From NCBI GenBank assembly GCA_944381505.1, contig CALWLK010000071.1, positions 1 through 38,973 on the forward strand: a stretch of DNA of 38,973 bases, given 5' to 3'. Below the pieces are notes generated by a model that did no database searches, was not told the DNA's origin, and saw only the letters and a list, made by a program, of their open reading frames with translations. The DNA is from an uncultured Lachnospiraceae bacterium. GTDB taxonomy: Bacteria; Bacillota; Clostridia; Lachnospirales; Lachnospiraceae. Position 1 is the stretch's first letter. Each line of letters begins with the position of its first letter. Made by a program: the position numbers and the translations under genes. Below, in pieces: positions 1 to 8,460 of the stretch.

Positions 1-29
1 GGTCATAGGTTCGAGCCCTATAGGCCCCA
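1..29 (+). tRNA. 3' end of a tRNA, truncated by the window edge
   Basis: Only the T arm and the 3' acceptor strand are present. The T stem ATAGG pairs with CCTAT around the loop TTCGAGC, followed by the acceptor strand AGGCCCC and discriminator A at 29. The 5' strand would therefore read close to GGGGCCT. Some Firmicute alanine tRNAs have this acceptor, but the anticodon lies outside the window, so the isotype is not assigned. No CCA is encoded. It is the first visible member of a tandem tRNA cluster. Confidence 0.8.
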
Positions 30-38
30 TGTAACTAT

Positions 39-112
<74 letters not shown>

Positions 113-132
113 TTTTTTTTATAAAAAATTAT

Positions 133-205
133 GCCTCGGTAGCTCAGTTGGTAGAGCAAAGGACTGAAAATCCTTGTGTCGCTGGTTCGATTCCTGCCTG
201 AGGCA
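133..205 (+). tRNA. tRNA-Phe (GAA)
   Basis: The acceptor GCCTCGG pairs with CTGAGGC including one G-T wobble, with discriminator A205. The anticodon GAA is at 166-168 in the loop CTGAAAA. The T stem GCTGG/CCTGC carries one T-T mismatch at its third pair, slightly unusual but compatible with function. CCA is not encoded. Confidence 0.95.
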
Positions 206-208
206 TTT

Positions 209-281
209 GGGCGTGTAGCTCAGGCGGTAGAGCACTTGACTTTTAATCAAGTTGTCGGGGGTTCGAGTCCCCCCACGCTCA
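209..281 (+). tRNA. tRNA-Lys (TTT)
   Basis: The acceptor GGGCGTG pairs with CACGCTC with one G-T wobble, discriminator A281. The anticodon TTT is at 242-244 in the loop CTTTTAA. D and T arms are canonical. It starts three bases after tRNA-Phe, so the two are very probably processed from one transcript. CCA is not encoded. A terminator follows directly. Confidence 0.95.
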
Positions 282-287
282 CATCAG

Positions 288-328
288 GAACTTCTAAGCT
301 TTGCTTTAGGAGTTCTTTTATTTTTTAT
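288..328 (+). terminator. Intrinsic terminator of the tRNA cluster
   Basis: GAACTTCTAA and TTAGGAGTTC form a roughly 10-bp stem with one G-T pair around a short loop. The run TTTTATTTTTT follows. It lies seven bases after tRNA-Lys and separates the tRNA cluster from the protein genes. Confidence 0.85.
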
Positions 329-335
329 AAAGATT

Positions 336-363
336 TTGTCACTTGATACACTGTGGCTAAAAT
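336..363 (+). promoter_or_regulatory. Sigma-A type promoter for the 460-8387 gene run
   Basis: TTGTCA at 336-341 and TAAAAT at 358-363 are separated by 16 bases, close to the TTGACA/TATAAT consensus. It sits just after the tRNA terminator and about 90 bases before the first start codon. The following genes are tightly packed, so it may drive all of them. Confidence 0.55.
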
Positions 364-459
364 GTTAAACTCATTTAGAGCGATAGCTGTATCTTTTCGC
401 TTATCCGGATATTTTTTATCAACTATACAGTTACTATATATATTAATTAGGAGTTCATC

Positions 460-2082
460 ATGCCTGACAGGAGAAGACGAAAGAAAACAAATAAGAAGAG
501 TTCCGCTGCAGCCGACGTGCTGCGCCTTATATATGCCCTCTTGCTGATCATTGCAGCGGCTCTCATAGTCTACTTCGTATATCTGAAGGTAAATGATATT
601 TCAAAGAAGGGAAGTACCGAGGAGAGCATAGAGGCTGAGACCTCCCTTGTGGAGGTTTCCGTATCCGGGGAGGACGAGTCCTCTCAGCCTGAGGGAGAGG
701 GCCTCATGAGGTCGGAGGATGGCCTTTTCTATCTCCGGGAGGACGGAAGCTACGCTGAGGATGAGTGGATATCCTATGACGGGAGCCTGTATTATTTCGG
801 TGAGGATAAGGCCGCTCTATGCGGGCAGAAGCTTTCCTATGAGGGGGAGATATACACCTTTGATCCCGAGGGCAGGGTCACGGCCATAAGCTATGATCCG
901 AACTTTAAGCCCTCCGCTGATGAGGTGATAGAGGACTACCCTTCCCTTGTAAAGAGCCGCAAGCTTTGGGCATATCTCTCCGAGGAAAAGAGCCTTGGGG
1001 AGTTCAACGCTATAATGTATAAGAGGACTACCGAGGCAAGATCCTATGTGCTTGGAGGGGACGAGAATCCCCAGTTCTCCTCGCCCTACAGTATGCAGAT
1101 AGCGGGGGACTACATCTATTTTCTTCCCTACTCCGAAAAGGAGGACCTGAACACCGAGGAAAAAAAGATCAATAAGACCCTGTATCGCATGAAGCCCGGA
1201 GACGAGTACAGAGAGATAGTGGCTCAGAACGTTGAGGGCTACAAGGCTATGGAGGACGGAGTCTACTATATGTCCTCAGGAAAGGTATATCACACTACGG
1301 GAGCTGTAAAGGATGAGACAAAAACCGTCTACGTCTCCAACAGCATTGACATAGATGATTTCAATTTCGAGATAAACGAGGAGGGGCTTTTCCTTCGTGA
1401 CAGAGAAGGAAATCCTGTGAGGACCTCGGATAACTCCAAGAGAGTCGGAAGCTTTACCTATTATCTCTCGGAGGAGGGAGAGGTGACGGGCGTCAGGGAA
1501 AAGACTGCGGTCACCACGGGCGGTTGGACCTACTATACAGAGACGGACACCTCTACGGGAAAGAGTATCAGCAAAATAATGAGGCAGAACGGACCCGGGG
1601 AGATACAGGAGGTGAGCTCCGATTTTGCCGGACATACCGGAAATATGTTCTATGACTATTCAAGCGGAAATCTCGTGGCCGAGTATATGCCTGACGACGA
1701 GAGCCGCAGGCTGATAATAATAAACGAAAACGGCGATGTGGACGTGTCGGACTCAACTCTTTCCATGGGATCCGATATGAGGCTTTACGCCCTCATTGAC
1801 GGCTCCGCTATAGTAAGGCTCGGTGGAGAGGATGCTCCGAGGTATGAGACTGTATCCCTTTCTCCCTCCACGCCGATCGCCGTGGGAGTCATTTCAGAAA
1901 ATATATTCGTCAAGGATCCTTCGGAGTCCGAGGACAATGTTACTGAGATAGATTCCACCACGCTAAGCCCTACAGACGCACCCGGCGCCGATTCCATGCC
2001 CTCACCGACCTCAGCTCCTCAGCCCGAGCCGGGTGGCCCTCAGGGAGGAGGCATAATAATCGGATCTGGCCCCGGAGAATAG
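460..2082 (+). CDS. Membrane-anchored extracellular protein with cell-wall-binding-like repeats
   Basis: I do not recognise a named gene. The N terminus is very basic (RRRRKK), then one hydrophobic segment at about residues 20-42, so the protein is predicted to be anchored with its bulk outside. Residues about 80-140 hold short aromatic/glycine repeats of the DGLFYLREDGSY and DGSLYYFGEDK kind, reminiscent of choline/cell-wall-binding repeats. The middle (about 190-480) has beta-rich DYIYFLPYSE and GVYYMSSGKVYH blocks like domains of the DUF5050 type in clostridial surface proteins. The C-terminal 50 residues are Ser/Pro/Gly rich. AGGAG lies eight bases before the ATG. It heads a run of housekeeping genes, but its sequence does not link it to them. 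Confidence 0.8.
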   Translation: MPDRRRRKKTNKKSSAAADVLRLIYALLLIIAAALIVYFVYLKVNDISKKGSTEESIEAETSLVEVSVSGEDESSQPEGEGLMRSEDGLFYLREDGSYAEDEWISYDGSLYYFGEDKAALCGQKLSYEGEIYTFDPEGRVTAISYDPNFKPSADEVIEDYPSLVKSRKLWAYLSEEKSLGEFNAIMYKRTTEARSYVLGGDENPQFSSPYSMQIAGDYIYFLPYSEKEDLNTEEKKINKTLYRMKPGDEYREIVAQNVEGYKAMEDGVYYMSSGKVYHTTGAVKDETKTVYVSNSIDIDDFNFEINEEGLFLRDREGNPVRTSDNSKRVGSFTYYLSEEGEVTGVREKTAVTTGGWTYYTETDTSTGKSISKIMRQNGPGEIQEVSSDFAGHTGNMFYDYSSGNLVAEYMPDDESRRLIIINENGDVDVSDSTLSMGSDMRLYALIDGSAIVRLGGEDAPRYETVSLSPSTPIAVGVISENIFVKDPSESEDNVTEIDSTTLSPTDAPGADSMPSPTSAPQPEPGGPQGGGIIIGSGPGE

Positions 2083-2114
2083 GGACTTCGGAAGGAAATG
2101 GAAGTGGAGCATAA

Positions 2115-2702
2115 ATGGGAAAGATATTTTGCATAATGGGAAAAAGCGCCTCCGGCAAGGACACCCTTTATAATAGGCTTTCCGAGGAAATAAAGGACCT
2201 CGGGACCTATGTGATGTACACCACTCGCCCTATGAGAGCGGGGGAGGAGCAGGGCAGAGAATATCATTTTATAAGCGAGGATGAGCTCTCAAGGCTGGAG
2301 AGAGAGGGCAAGATAATTGAAAAGCGCTGTTATAATACCATGTGTGGCCCCTGGACTTACTGCACGGTGGACGACGGACAGATAGATCCGGAGAAAAGAG
2401 ACTATCTCATAACAGCTACCTTGGAGGCCTATCAGGCTCTTTCGGCTTTCTTCGGAAGGGAAAGCCTTGTTCCCATATATCTCGAGCTTGAGGATGGGGA
2501 GCGCTTGGAGCGGGCTCTAAAGAGAGAGCGAATGGAAAAGGAGCCTAAATACGACGAGCTTTGCAGAAGATTCCTCGCGGACAATATCGACTTTTCAGAG
2601 GAGAGGCTTCGGGAGGCGGGGATTAAAAAAAGATTTGACAGCACAGATCTGAATGCCCTGACAGAGACAGTAAAGGAAGAGATTTTTAAGGATCGCAGTT
2701 GA
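2115..2702 (+). CDS. gmk: Guanylate kinase-like protein
   Basis: The guanylate kinase family phosphorylates GMP to GDP with ATP in the cytosol. The 195-residue length fits. An N-terminal P-loop reads GKSASGKDT (about residues 8-16), then YTTRPMRAGEEQGREYHF, matching the family's T-T-R-x-P-R-x-G-E...G-x-x-Y-x-F GMP-binding signature. The P-loop differs from the usual GPSGxGKxT. This divergent type occurs beside DNA pol III delta' in clostridia, so it may be a paralogue with a narrower role. The stop overlaps the next start (TGATG), which suggests translational coupling with holB. Confidence 0.8.
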   Translation: MGKIFCIMGKSASGKDTLYNRLSEEIKDLGTYVMYTTRPMRAGEEQGREYHFISEDELSRLEREGKIIEKRCYNTMCGPWTYCTVDDGQIDPEKRDYLITATLEAYQALSAFFGRESLVPIYLELEDGERLERALKRERMEKEPKYDELCRRFLADNIDFSEERLREAGIKKRFDSTDLNALTETVKEEIFKDRS

Positions 2703-3655
2703 TGAACATGTTTGGTAACGTAGTGGACAATGATTTTATAAAGGACCGGCTGAAAAACGCCATTTCAAACGGAACCGTGGCACACGCCTATCTCATTGAG
2801 GGAGAGAGGGGCATGGGCAAGATGAATCTTGCCATGGATTTTGCCGCCTGTCTCGTGGGAGACGAAAAGAGAGTCATGGAGAGAAATCACCCTGACGTAT
2901 TCATCGTAGAGCATGAAAAGCCCGACACCATAGGGATAGACGATGTGAGGAAGGGAATAAGCGACACTGTTTCCATAAGGCCCTATCTTTCGGACAGGAA
3001 GATATATATCGTAGGAGAAGCCGAGAAAATGACTCAGCAGGCTCAGAACGCACTCCTTAAGACCTTGGAGGAGCCTCCGGAGTATGTCACTATCCTGCTT
3101 CTATGTACGGACGAGAAGGCGCTTCTTGAAACGGTGCTCTCGAGATGTATAAAGCTTAAGATGAAGCCCGCAACAGACAAGGGCATAGAGGCATATCTGA
3201 GGAGAAATTGCAGCATAGACGATGAGGAGCTGAATATTGCGGTGTCCTTCGCCGCGGGAAATCCGGGAAAGGCCCTGAGGATAGCCGGATCCGAGGAATT
3301 CAGGAGCCTTTATCGGGAGGTCATGAGGCTGTGCGCCGGTATAAAGCATATGAGCGCAAACGAGATGCTGTCCTATATAAGGCGCATACGAAAGTACCCC
3401 TCGGGGACAGAGGATTTCTTTGACCTTTTGCAGCTTCGCTACAGAGACCTCATGATGTATAAGGTGACAAAGGATGTAAACCTCATCACCTTTCGGGGAG
3501 AGAGGGCGGATATAATGGAAGCCGCCGCCTTGAGCTCCTGCGAGGGTATAGAGTATATAATGGAAGCCATAGAAAAATGCAGGGCAAGGCTTAAGGCAAA
3601 CGTGAATCCGGAGCTTGCCTTGGAGCTTCTGCTTTTGACTATGAGAGAGAACTGA
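2702..3655 (+). CDS. holB: DNA polymerase III delta' subunit (clamp loader)
   Basis: The delta' subunit is part of the AAA+ clamp loader that opens the beta clamp. Visible are the Walker A-like GERGMGK (about residues 34-40), the NALLKTLEEPPEYVT box, and the SRC motif (LSRCIKLK) typical of delta'/gamma. The usual four-cysteine zinc module is largely missing between FAACLV and HPDVFIVE, as in other short clostridial delta' proteins. The ATG at 2702 overlaps the previous stop. A TTG at 2699 or an ATG at 2708 are possible alternative starts. The next gene, ricT, follows after 12 bases, a common Firmicute arrangement. Confidence 0.9.
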   Translation: MNMFGNVVDNDFIKDRLKNAISNGTVAHAYLIEGERGMGKMNLAMDFAACLVGDEKRVMERNHPDVFIVEHEKPDTIGIDDVRKGISDTVSIRPYLSDRKIYIVGEAEKMTQQAQNALLKTLEEPPEYVTILLLCTDEKALLETVLSRCIKLKMKPATDKGIEAYLRRNCSIDDEELNIAVSFAAGNPGKALRIAGSEEFRSLYREVMRLCAGIKHMSANEMLSYIRRIRKYPSGTEDFFDLLQLRYRDLMMYKVTKDVNLITFRGERADIMEAAALSSCEGIEYIMEAIEKCRARLKANVNPELALELLLLTMREN

Positions 3656-3667
3656 TAGGAGACATAA

Positions 3668-4579
3668 ATGACAAAGGTAATAGACGTAAGATTCAGAAGA
3701 GCGGGAAAGATATATTATTTTGATCCGGGCGAATACGACATAAAGACCGGCTCGGCGGTGATAGTTGAGACCGCAAGGGGCGTGGAGTACGGAACCGTGG
3801 TCAGAGGAAACCACGATGTGAAGGACGAGAAGGTGATACAGCCCTTAAAGCAGGTCATAAGGCCCGCCTCCGAGGAGGACAAAAAGTACGAGGAGGAAAA
3901 CAGGGAGAAGGAGGCGGAGGCCTTCAAGATATGCTTTGAAAAGATAAAAAAGCACGGCCTTCCCATGAAGCTCATAGACTGCGAGTACACCTTCGACGGA
4001 AACAAGATACTCTTTTATTTCACCGCTGACGGAAGGATAGATTTCAGAGAGCTGGTGAAGGATCTTGCCTCGGTGTTTAAGACAAGGATAGAGCTGAGGC
4101 AGGTGGGAGTAAGGGATGAGACGAAGATACTTGGGGGACTTGGCTGCTGCGGAAGGACGCTGTGCTGCCACAGCTATCTGAGCGAATTTGCCCCCGTATC
4201 CATAAAGATGGCAAAGGAGCAGAACCTCTCTCTCAATCCCTCGAAGATATCGGGAGTATGCGGCAGACTCATGTGCTGTCTCAAAAACGAGGCGGAGGTA
4301 TACGAGGAGCTCGGAAGGAAGCTTCCCTCTCACGGAGATACGGTCACCACAAAGGACGGATTCAAGGGAGAGGTCTCCTCAGTGAATATCCTCAGGCAAA
4401 AGGTAAAGGTCATAGTAAACCTTGAAAACGACGAGAAGGAGATAAGAGAGTACAAGGTCTCAGAGCTCAAGTTCAGGCAGGGGAAGCAGGGACGAAGGAG
4501 CGAGGCTGTGGTTGACAAGGAGCTCTTTGAGCTGGAGAAGCTGGAGAAGAAAGAGAGAAGCTCAAAGCTTGATGATTGA
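3668..4579 (+). CDS. ricT: RicT/YaaT, PSP1-domain regulator of RNase Y
   Basis: In Bacillus subtilis RicT (YaaT), with RicA and RicF, forms an Fe-S-containing complex that modulates RNase Y mRNA processing and affects competence and sporulation. The N-terminal half is the PSP1 domain (DVRFRRAGKIYYFDPGEYD). The centre has the cysteine-rich stretches GCCGRTLCCHSYLSEF and GVCGRLMCC (about residues 160-205), consistent with cluster ligands. The C terminus is a charged, coiled-coil-like tail. GATAGGAGA precedes the ATG. RicA and RicF partners are not in this window. Confidence 0.92.
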   Translation: MTKVIDVRFRRAGKIYYFDPGEYDIKTGSAVIVETARGVEYGTVVRGNHDVKDEKVIQPLKQVIRPASEEDKKYEEENREKEAEAFKICFEKIKKHGLPMKLIDCEYTFDGNKILFYFTADGRIDFRELVKDLASVFKTRIELRQVGVRDETKILGGLGCCGRTLCCHSYLSEFAPVSIKMAKEQNLSLNPSKISGVCGRLMCCLKNEAEVYEELGRKLPSHGDTVTTKDGFKGEVSSVNILRQKVKVIVNLENDEKEIREYKVSELKFRQGKQGRRSEAVVDKELFELEKLEKKERSSKLDD

Positions 4580-4616
4580 CAGGATGGACGGATCTTTGGA
4601 AATAAGGGAGAGAGAA

Positions 4617-5417
4617 ATGAGCCTTGTGAGAGCCGACGAGAGGGTGGACGATCTTCAGAGGAACGGCTACAGGATCATTCAGAAAAAATCGGGCTTCCGG
4701 TTCGGAATGGACGCCGTACTCCTCTCGGGGTTTGCGAGAGTAAGGCGGGGGGAAAAGGTGGCGGATCTGGGGACAGGCACAGGGATAATCCCCATACTTC
4801 TTGAGGCAAAGACCGAGGGAGACAGGTTCTTTGGCCTGGAGCTCCAGGAGGAGGTGGCCGATATGGCCGCAAGAAGCGTAAGCCTTAACGGTATCTGCGG
4901 GCGCTTGAGCATACTGAGGGGGGATGTGAGAGCTCTCCTTGAAAAGGGTCCGGAGGCTGTGTTTGACAGGATCAGCTACGAGAACGGAGAAAGGGCTTTA
5001 TCAAAGGAGAGCCTTGTCTTCGGAAGCTTCGACGTTATAACCTCCAATCCTCCGTATATGGACGCCGGGGGAGGCCTTATGAATCCCAATGGTCTTAAGA
5101 ACATATCGAGACATGAGATATACTTGAAGCTTGACGAGGTATGCGCCGCCGCAGGCAGGCTTTTAAAGAGCGGGGGAAGATTTTATATGGTGCACAGGCC
5201 TATGAGGCTTGCGGAGATAATATCGGACCTTAAAAAATATAAGCTTGAGCCTAAGCGCATGAAATTCGTTCACCCCTTTTCGGACAGGGACGCCAACATG
5301 GTCCTTATTGAGTCGGTGAAATCCGGGGGAAGTCAGGTGACGGTGGAAAAACCCATAATAGTCTACGAAAAGCCGGGCCGGTACAGCTCGGAAATATATG
5401 ATATATACGGATACTAA
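4617..5417 (+). CDS. TrmN6/YabB-like N6-adenine methyltransferase
   Basis: This SAM-dependent methylase belongs to the family that makes m6A37 in tRNA1(Val). The SAM-binding motif VADLGTGTGIIPILL and the catalytic SNPPY motif of amino-N-methylases are both present. About 30 extra residues (GPEAVFDRISYENGER region) sit between the acidic motif and SNPPY. I chose the ATG at 4617 because GGGAGAG precedes it and MSLVRADERVDDLQ matches the usual family start. In-frame ATGs at 4572 and 4584 would extend it, 4572 overlapping the ricT end. Exact tRNA target is inferred from family only. Confidence 0.85.
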   Translation: MSLVRADERVDDLQRNGYRIIQKKSGFRFGMDAVLLSGFARVRRGEKVADLGTGTGIIPILLEAKTEGDRFFGLELQEEVADMAARSVSLNGICGRLSILRGDVRALLEKGPEAVFDRISYENGERALSKESLVFGSFDVITSNPPYMDAGGGLMNPNGLKNISRHEIYLKLDEVCAAAGRLLKSGGRFYMVHRPMRLAEIISDLKKYKLEPKRMKFVHPFSDRDANMVLIESVKSGGSQVTVEKPIIVYEKPGRYSSEIYDIYGY

Positions 5418-5438
5418 GTTTTTCGGAAAGGCGGGCGG

Positions 5439-6488
5439 ATGATTATGACGGAGAAAAAAATATTGGGAAAGGATCCCCGGGGAAGGGAGGTAAGCCTCTA
5501 TACCCTCACAAACAAAAACGGCCTTAGGGCCTCGGTCACGGACCTCGGGGCCACATGGCTCTCAATGGAGGTGCCTGACAGAGAAGGCTGCAAAAGAGAC
5601 GTGCTTTTGGGCTACGACACAGTGCCTCTCATAAGGGAAAATCCCGGATTTTTGGGGGCGATAGTGGGCAGGAATGCCAACAGGATAAAGAACGCCGAAT
5701 TTGAGCTTTCGGGGAAGAAATACCGCCTTGCAAAAAATGACGGAGAAAACAATCTCCACTCGGGGCCCGACACCTTGAATAAAAGGATCTACGACGCGAG
5801 ATCAAAGGAGGACGGAGTGGTCTTTTCCCTTGAGAGCAAAAAGGGTGATCAGGGATTCCCCGGCGAGCTTTATATAGAGATAAGCTACTCTCTCACAGAT
5901 GATAACGCCCTTCTCATAGAATATTTTCTGAGAGCGGGGGACGAGGACACGGTGGCGAATTTCACGAGCCATCCCTACTTTAATCTGGCGGGCCACGACA
6001 GCGGATACGCCCTTGGACAGGAGGTCTTTATAAAAGCCGACAGGATAACGGAAAATGACGAGACCTCCGTCCCTACGGGAAGATATATTGAAGTTTGCGG
6101 CACGGCCTTTGACTTCAGGGAGAGAAAGAGAATAGACAGGGACATAGAGTCAGACGACCCGCAGCTTAAGGCGGCGGGTGGCTATGACCATAATTTCTGT
6201 CTTGCGGCGAGGGGCAAGGAGGAGCCCTGTGCAGGGGCCTATGATCCCGAAAGCGGCATATACATGGAGATATTTACAGACTGCGAGGGCCTTCAGTTTT
6301 ACACCGGAAACGGCCTTTCCGGGGATGTGAGGGGAAAGGGCGGAGCCCTGTATCAGAGAAGGAGCGGTTACGCCTTCGAGGCTCAGTTCTACCCCAACGC
6401 CATAAATATCGAAGGCTTCAAAAAGCCTGTATTAAAGGCGGGAGAGACCATGAAAAGCCGCACCGCCTACAGATTTTCAGTATTATAA
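5439..6488 (+). CDS. galM: Aldose 1-epimerase (mutarotase)
   Basis: GalM interconverts alpha and beta anomers of galactose and related sugars in the cytosol. The 349-residue length is typical. Family signatures occur in order: VGRNANRIKNAEF, NNLHSGP, the catalytic-histidine box FTSHPYFNLAGH, the GGYDHNF box, and EAQFYPNAIN near the C terminus with the catalytic glutamate. It lies 21 bases after the methylase gene within the same run and has no sugar-pathway neighbours, so its specificity is open. Confidence 0.93.
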   Translation: MIMTEKKILGKDPRGREVSLYTLTNKNGLRASVTDLGATWLSMEVPDREGCKRDVLLGYDTVPLIRENPGFLGAIVGRNANRIKNAEFELSGKKYRLAKNDGENNLHSGPDTLNKRIYDARSKEDGVVFSLESKKGDQGFPGELYIEISYSLTDDNALLIEYFLRAGDEDTVANFTSHPYFNLAGHDSGYALGQEVFIKADRITENDETSVPTGRYIEVCGTAFDFRERKRIDRDIESDDPQLKAAGGYDHNFCLAARGKEEPCAGAYDPESGIYMEIFTDCEGLQFYTGNGLSGDVRGKGGALYQRRSGYAFEAQFYPNAINIEGFKKPVLKAGETMKSRTAYRFSVL

Positions 6489-6505
6489 TTTCAGAGGAGA
6501 AGGCT

Positions 6506-7351
6506 TTGGAAGGAAAGATCGGAAAGCTTTATATTTGCGCCACGCCCATAGGGAATTTGGGAGACATAACGCCGAGAGTCACAGAAACGCTTGAAAACGC
6601 GGATCTCATTGCGGCAGAGGACACGAGAAATTCCATAAAGCTTTTGAATCATTTTGGAATAAAGACTCCCATGACAAGCTACCACGAGTTCAACAAGTAT
6701 GACAAGGCAAGGGAGCTTGTGGGGCTGATGCTTTCGGGAAAGGATGTGGCGCTGATAACCGATGCCGGAACCCCCTGCATATCGGATCCCGGGGAGGAGC
6801 TGGTAAAGCAATGCGCCGAGGCCGGGATAGAGGTGAGTTCCCTTCCGGGGGCGAGCGCGGTGATCACAGCCTTAAGCCTGAGCGCCCTGTCCACGAGGCG
6901 ATTTGTTTTCGAGGGCTTCCTTCCGCCTGCAAAGCAGAAGAAGGAGAGGCAGAGGGCTCTCAAAAGGCTTGAGGGAGAGGAGCGGACCATAGTCCTCTAC
7001 GAGGCTCCCCATCATCTCCTATCCACCTTGGAGGACCTTAAGAGCGTACTTGGCGGAGAGAGAAGGATAACTCTCTGCAGAGAGCTCACGAAAAAGCACG
7101 AGGAGGTCATAAGGACCACCATAGACGAGGCCCGGAAGCTTTCGCCAAGAGGAGAGTACGTCCTGTGCATAGAGGGGATGAGCCCTGAGGAGACGGAGGC
7201 CCGAAGGGTATCGGAATTTAAGGATATGAGCCTTGAGGAGCACATGGAGCTCTACATATCCAAGGGTATGGACAAAAAGGAGGCCATGAAGGCCGTGGCG
7301 AAGGACAGAGGCGTCGCAAAGAGAGATATCTACAGGGAGCTTAATCTGTAA
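6506..7351 (+). CDS. rsmI: 16S rRNA C1402 2'-O-methyltransferase
   Basis: RsmI methylates the ribose of C1402 in the 16S decoding centre. The tetrapyrrole-methylase fold signatures are clear: LYICATPIGNLGDITPRV at the N terminus, AAEDTRNS, ALITDAGTPCISDPGE, and SLPGASAVITALSLS. Length 281 residues is normal. The start is a TTG at 6506 with GAGGAGAAGG just upstream; no in-frame ATG lies early enough to keep the conserved N terminus. It commonly sits beside the trmN6/yabB gene in Firmicutes; here galM lies between them. Confidence 0.95.
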   Translation: MEGKIGKLYICATPIGNLGDITPRVTETLENADLIAAEDTRNSIKLLNHFGIKTPMTSYHEFNKYDKARELVGLMLSGKDVALITDAGTPCISDPGEELVKQCAEAGIEVSSLPGASAVITALSLSALSTRRFVFEGFLPPAKQKKERQRALKRLEGEERTIVLYEAPHHLLSTLEDLKSVLGGERRITLCRELTKKHEEVIRTTIDEARKLSPRGEYVLCIEGMSPEETEARRVSEFKDMSLEEHMELYISKGMDKKEAMKAVAKDRGVAKRDIYRELNL

Positions 7352-7373
7352 GGGAAAAGGCGAAGGAGAGTTT

Positions 7374-8387
7374 ATGAGAAAAGTACTGCTTATCTGTACC
7401 GGAGGCACCATAGCCTCCAAAAAAACCGATAACGGCCTTGCGCCTGAGCTCACAGCCAAGGATCTCTTGGAATATATCCCCGAGATAATCTCCGAGGGAA
7501 GGATATCCGTGGAGGCTGTTCAGCTTTTCAATATAGATTCCACAAATATGACCCCTTCCCACTGGCGTCATATCGCAGAGGCCATAGAGGAAAATTATGA
7601 CAGATACGACGGATTTGTCATATGCCACGGGACGGACACCATGGCCTACACCTCGGCGGCCCTTTCCTATATGGTGCAGGGCTCCTCAAAGCCCATAGTG
7701 GTGACAGGCTCTCAAAAGCCCATAGATCTCTCAAACACCGACGGAAGACAGAACCTCACGGACAGCATAATTTACGCTGCCGACGAGGCCTCCGCAGGGG
7801 TGTGCATAGTCTTTGACGGGAACGTGATAGCGGGGACCAGGGCGAAAAAGATGAGGTCAAAGAGCTACAACGCATTTTTCAGCGTGAATTTTCCGGAGCT
7901 CGCGGTCATAAGGGACGGAAAGATAATCAGATACATAACACCCGAGAAAAGCGAGTCAGCTCCTGTGTTTTACAGGGAGCTCTCGGAGAGCATAGTCATA
8001 CTCAAGCTTATTCCGGGCCTTGCTCCCGGTATACTGGAATACCTTTTTGAAAATTACGACTGCATACTCATAGAGAGCTTCGGCGTGGGCGGCATCCCCG
8101 ACGGGCTCCTCAACGAGTTCTCAAATCAAATGAAAAGCCGTGCGGCGGAGGGAAAGCTTGTGGTCATGGCCACTCAGGTGGTGAACGAGGGAAGCAACAT
8201 GGAGGTCTACGAGGTGGGAAGGAGAGTAAAAGAGGCCTTTGACCTTATGGAGACCTACGACATGACCCAGGAGGCGGCGGTGACAAAGCTGATGCTCCTC
8301 ATGAAGCTTTACGGCAGGGACAGAGAAAAGATAAGAAAAGAGTTCTATAAAACGGTAAATTATGATATCTTATACAGCGGAAACTAA
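7374..8387 (+). CDS. ansA: Type I L-asparaginase (cytoplasmic)
   Basis: It hydrolyses asparagine to aspartate and ammonia. The N terminus VLLICTGGTIASKK carries the first catalytic threonine; CHGTDTMAYTSAALSYM carries the second Thr-Asp pair; IESFGVGGIPD is the family C-terminal loop. The 337-residue length and lack of a signal peptide fit the cytoplasmic type I enzyme. GAAGGAGAG precedes the ATG. No terminator is evident after it, so the upstream run may read into the fab operon. Confidence 0.9.
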   Translation: MRKVLLICTGGTIASKKTDNGLAPELTAKDLLEYIPEIISEGRISVEAVQLFNIDSTNMTPSHWRHIAEAIEENYDRYDGFVICHGTDTMAYTSAALSYMVQGSSKPIVVTGSQKPIDLSNTDGRQNLTDSIIYAADEASAGVCIVFDGNVIAGTRAKKMRSKSYNAFFSVNFPELAVIRDGKIIRYITPEKSESAPVFYRELSESIVILKLIPGLAPGILEYLFENYDCILIESFGVGGIPDGLLNEFSNQMKSRAAEGKLVVMATQVVNEGSNMEVYEVGRRVKEAFDLMETYDMTQEAAVTKLMLLMKLYGRDREKIRKEFYKTVNYDILYSGN

Positions 8388-8395
8388 AAAAGTTG

Positions 8396-8423
8396 TTGAC
8401 TTGAAGTAAATACTTATTATAAT
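8396..8423 (+). promoter_or_regulatory. Main fab operon promoter
   Basis: TTGACT at 8396-8401 and a perfect TATAAT at 8418-8423 are separated by 16 bases. The predicted start site, near 8430, falls inside the inverted repeat at 8429-8441. The leader to the fabH ATG is only about 30 bases. Confidence 0.85.
8404..8415 (+). repeat. Inverted repeat in the fab promoter spacer
   Basis: AAGTA-AA-TACTT is a perfect 5+2+5 inverted repeat lying wholly between the -35 and -10 boxes. It could be a second operator, but five-base arms in AT-rich promoter DNA also arise by chance. Confidence 0.35.
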
Positions 8424-8428
8424 AATAC

Positions 8429-8441
8429 TTTGAAATTCAAA
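8429..8441 (+). promoter_or_regulatory. Candidate FabT operator
   Basis: TTTGAA-A-TTCAAA is a perfect six-base inverted repeat around one base. It resembles the TTTGA...TCAAA box bound by streptococcal FabT. It covers the predicted transcription start, where a bound MarR protein would block RNA polymerase. A FabT-like gene closes the operon at 17958-18410. Binding itself is inferred. Confidence 0.65.
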
Positions 8442-8460
8442 ACATATTGCGGAAAAAATT

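Noticed and set aside
3101..3814. Long minus-strand open frame over holB
   Set aside because: It is the shadow of a well-supported + strand gene, with no motifs or ribosome site. The same holds for other long antisense frames, such as 14954-15850 over accC.
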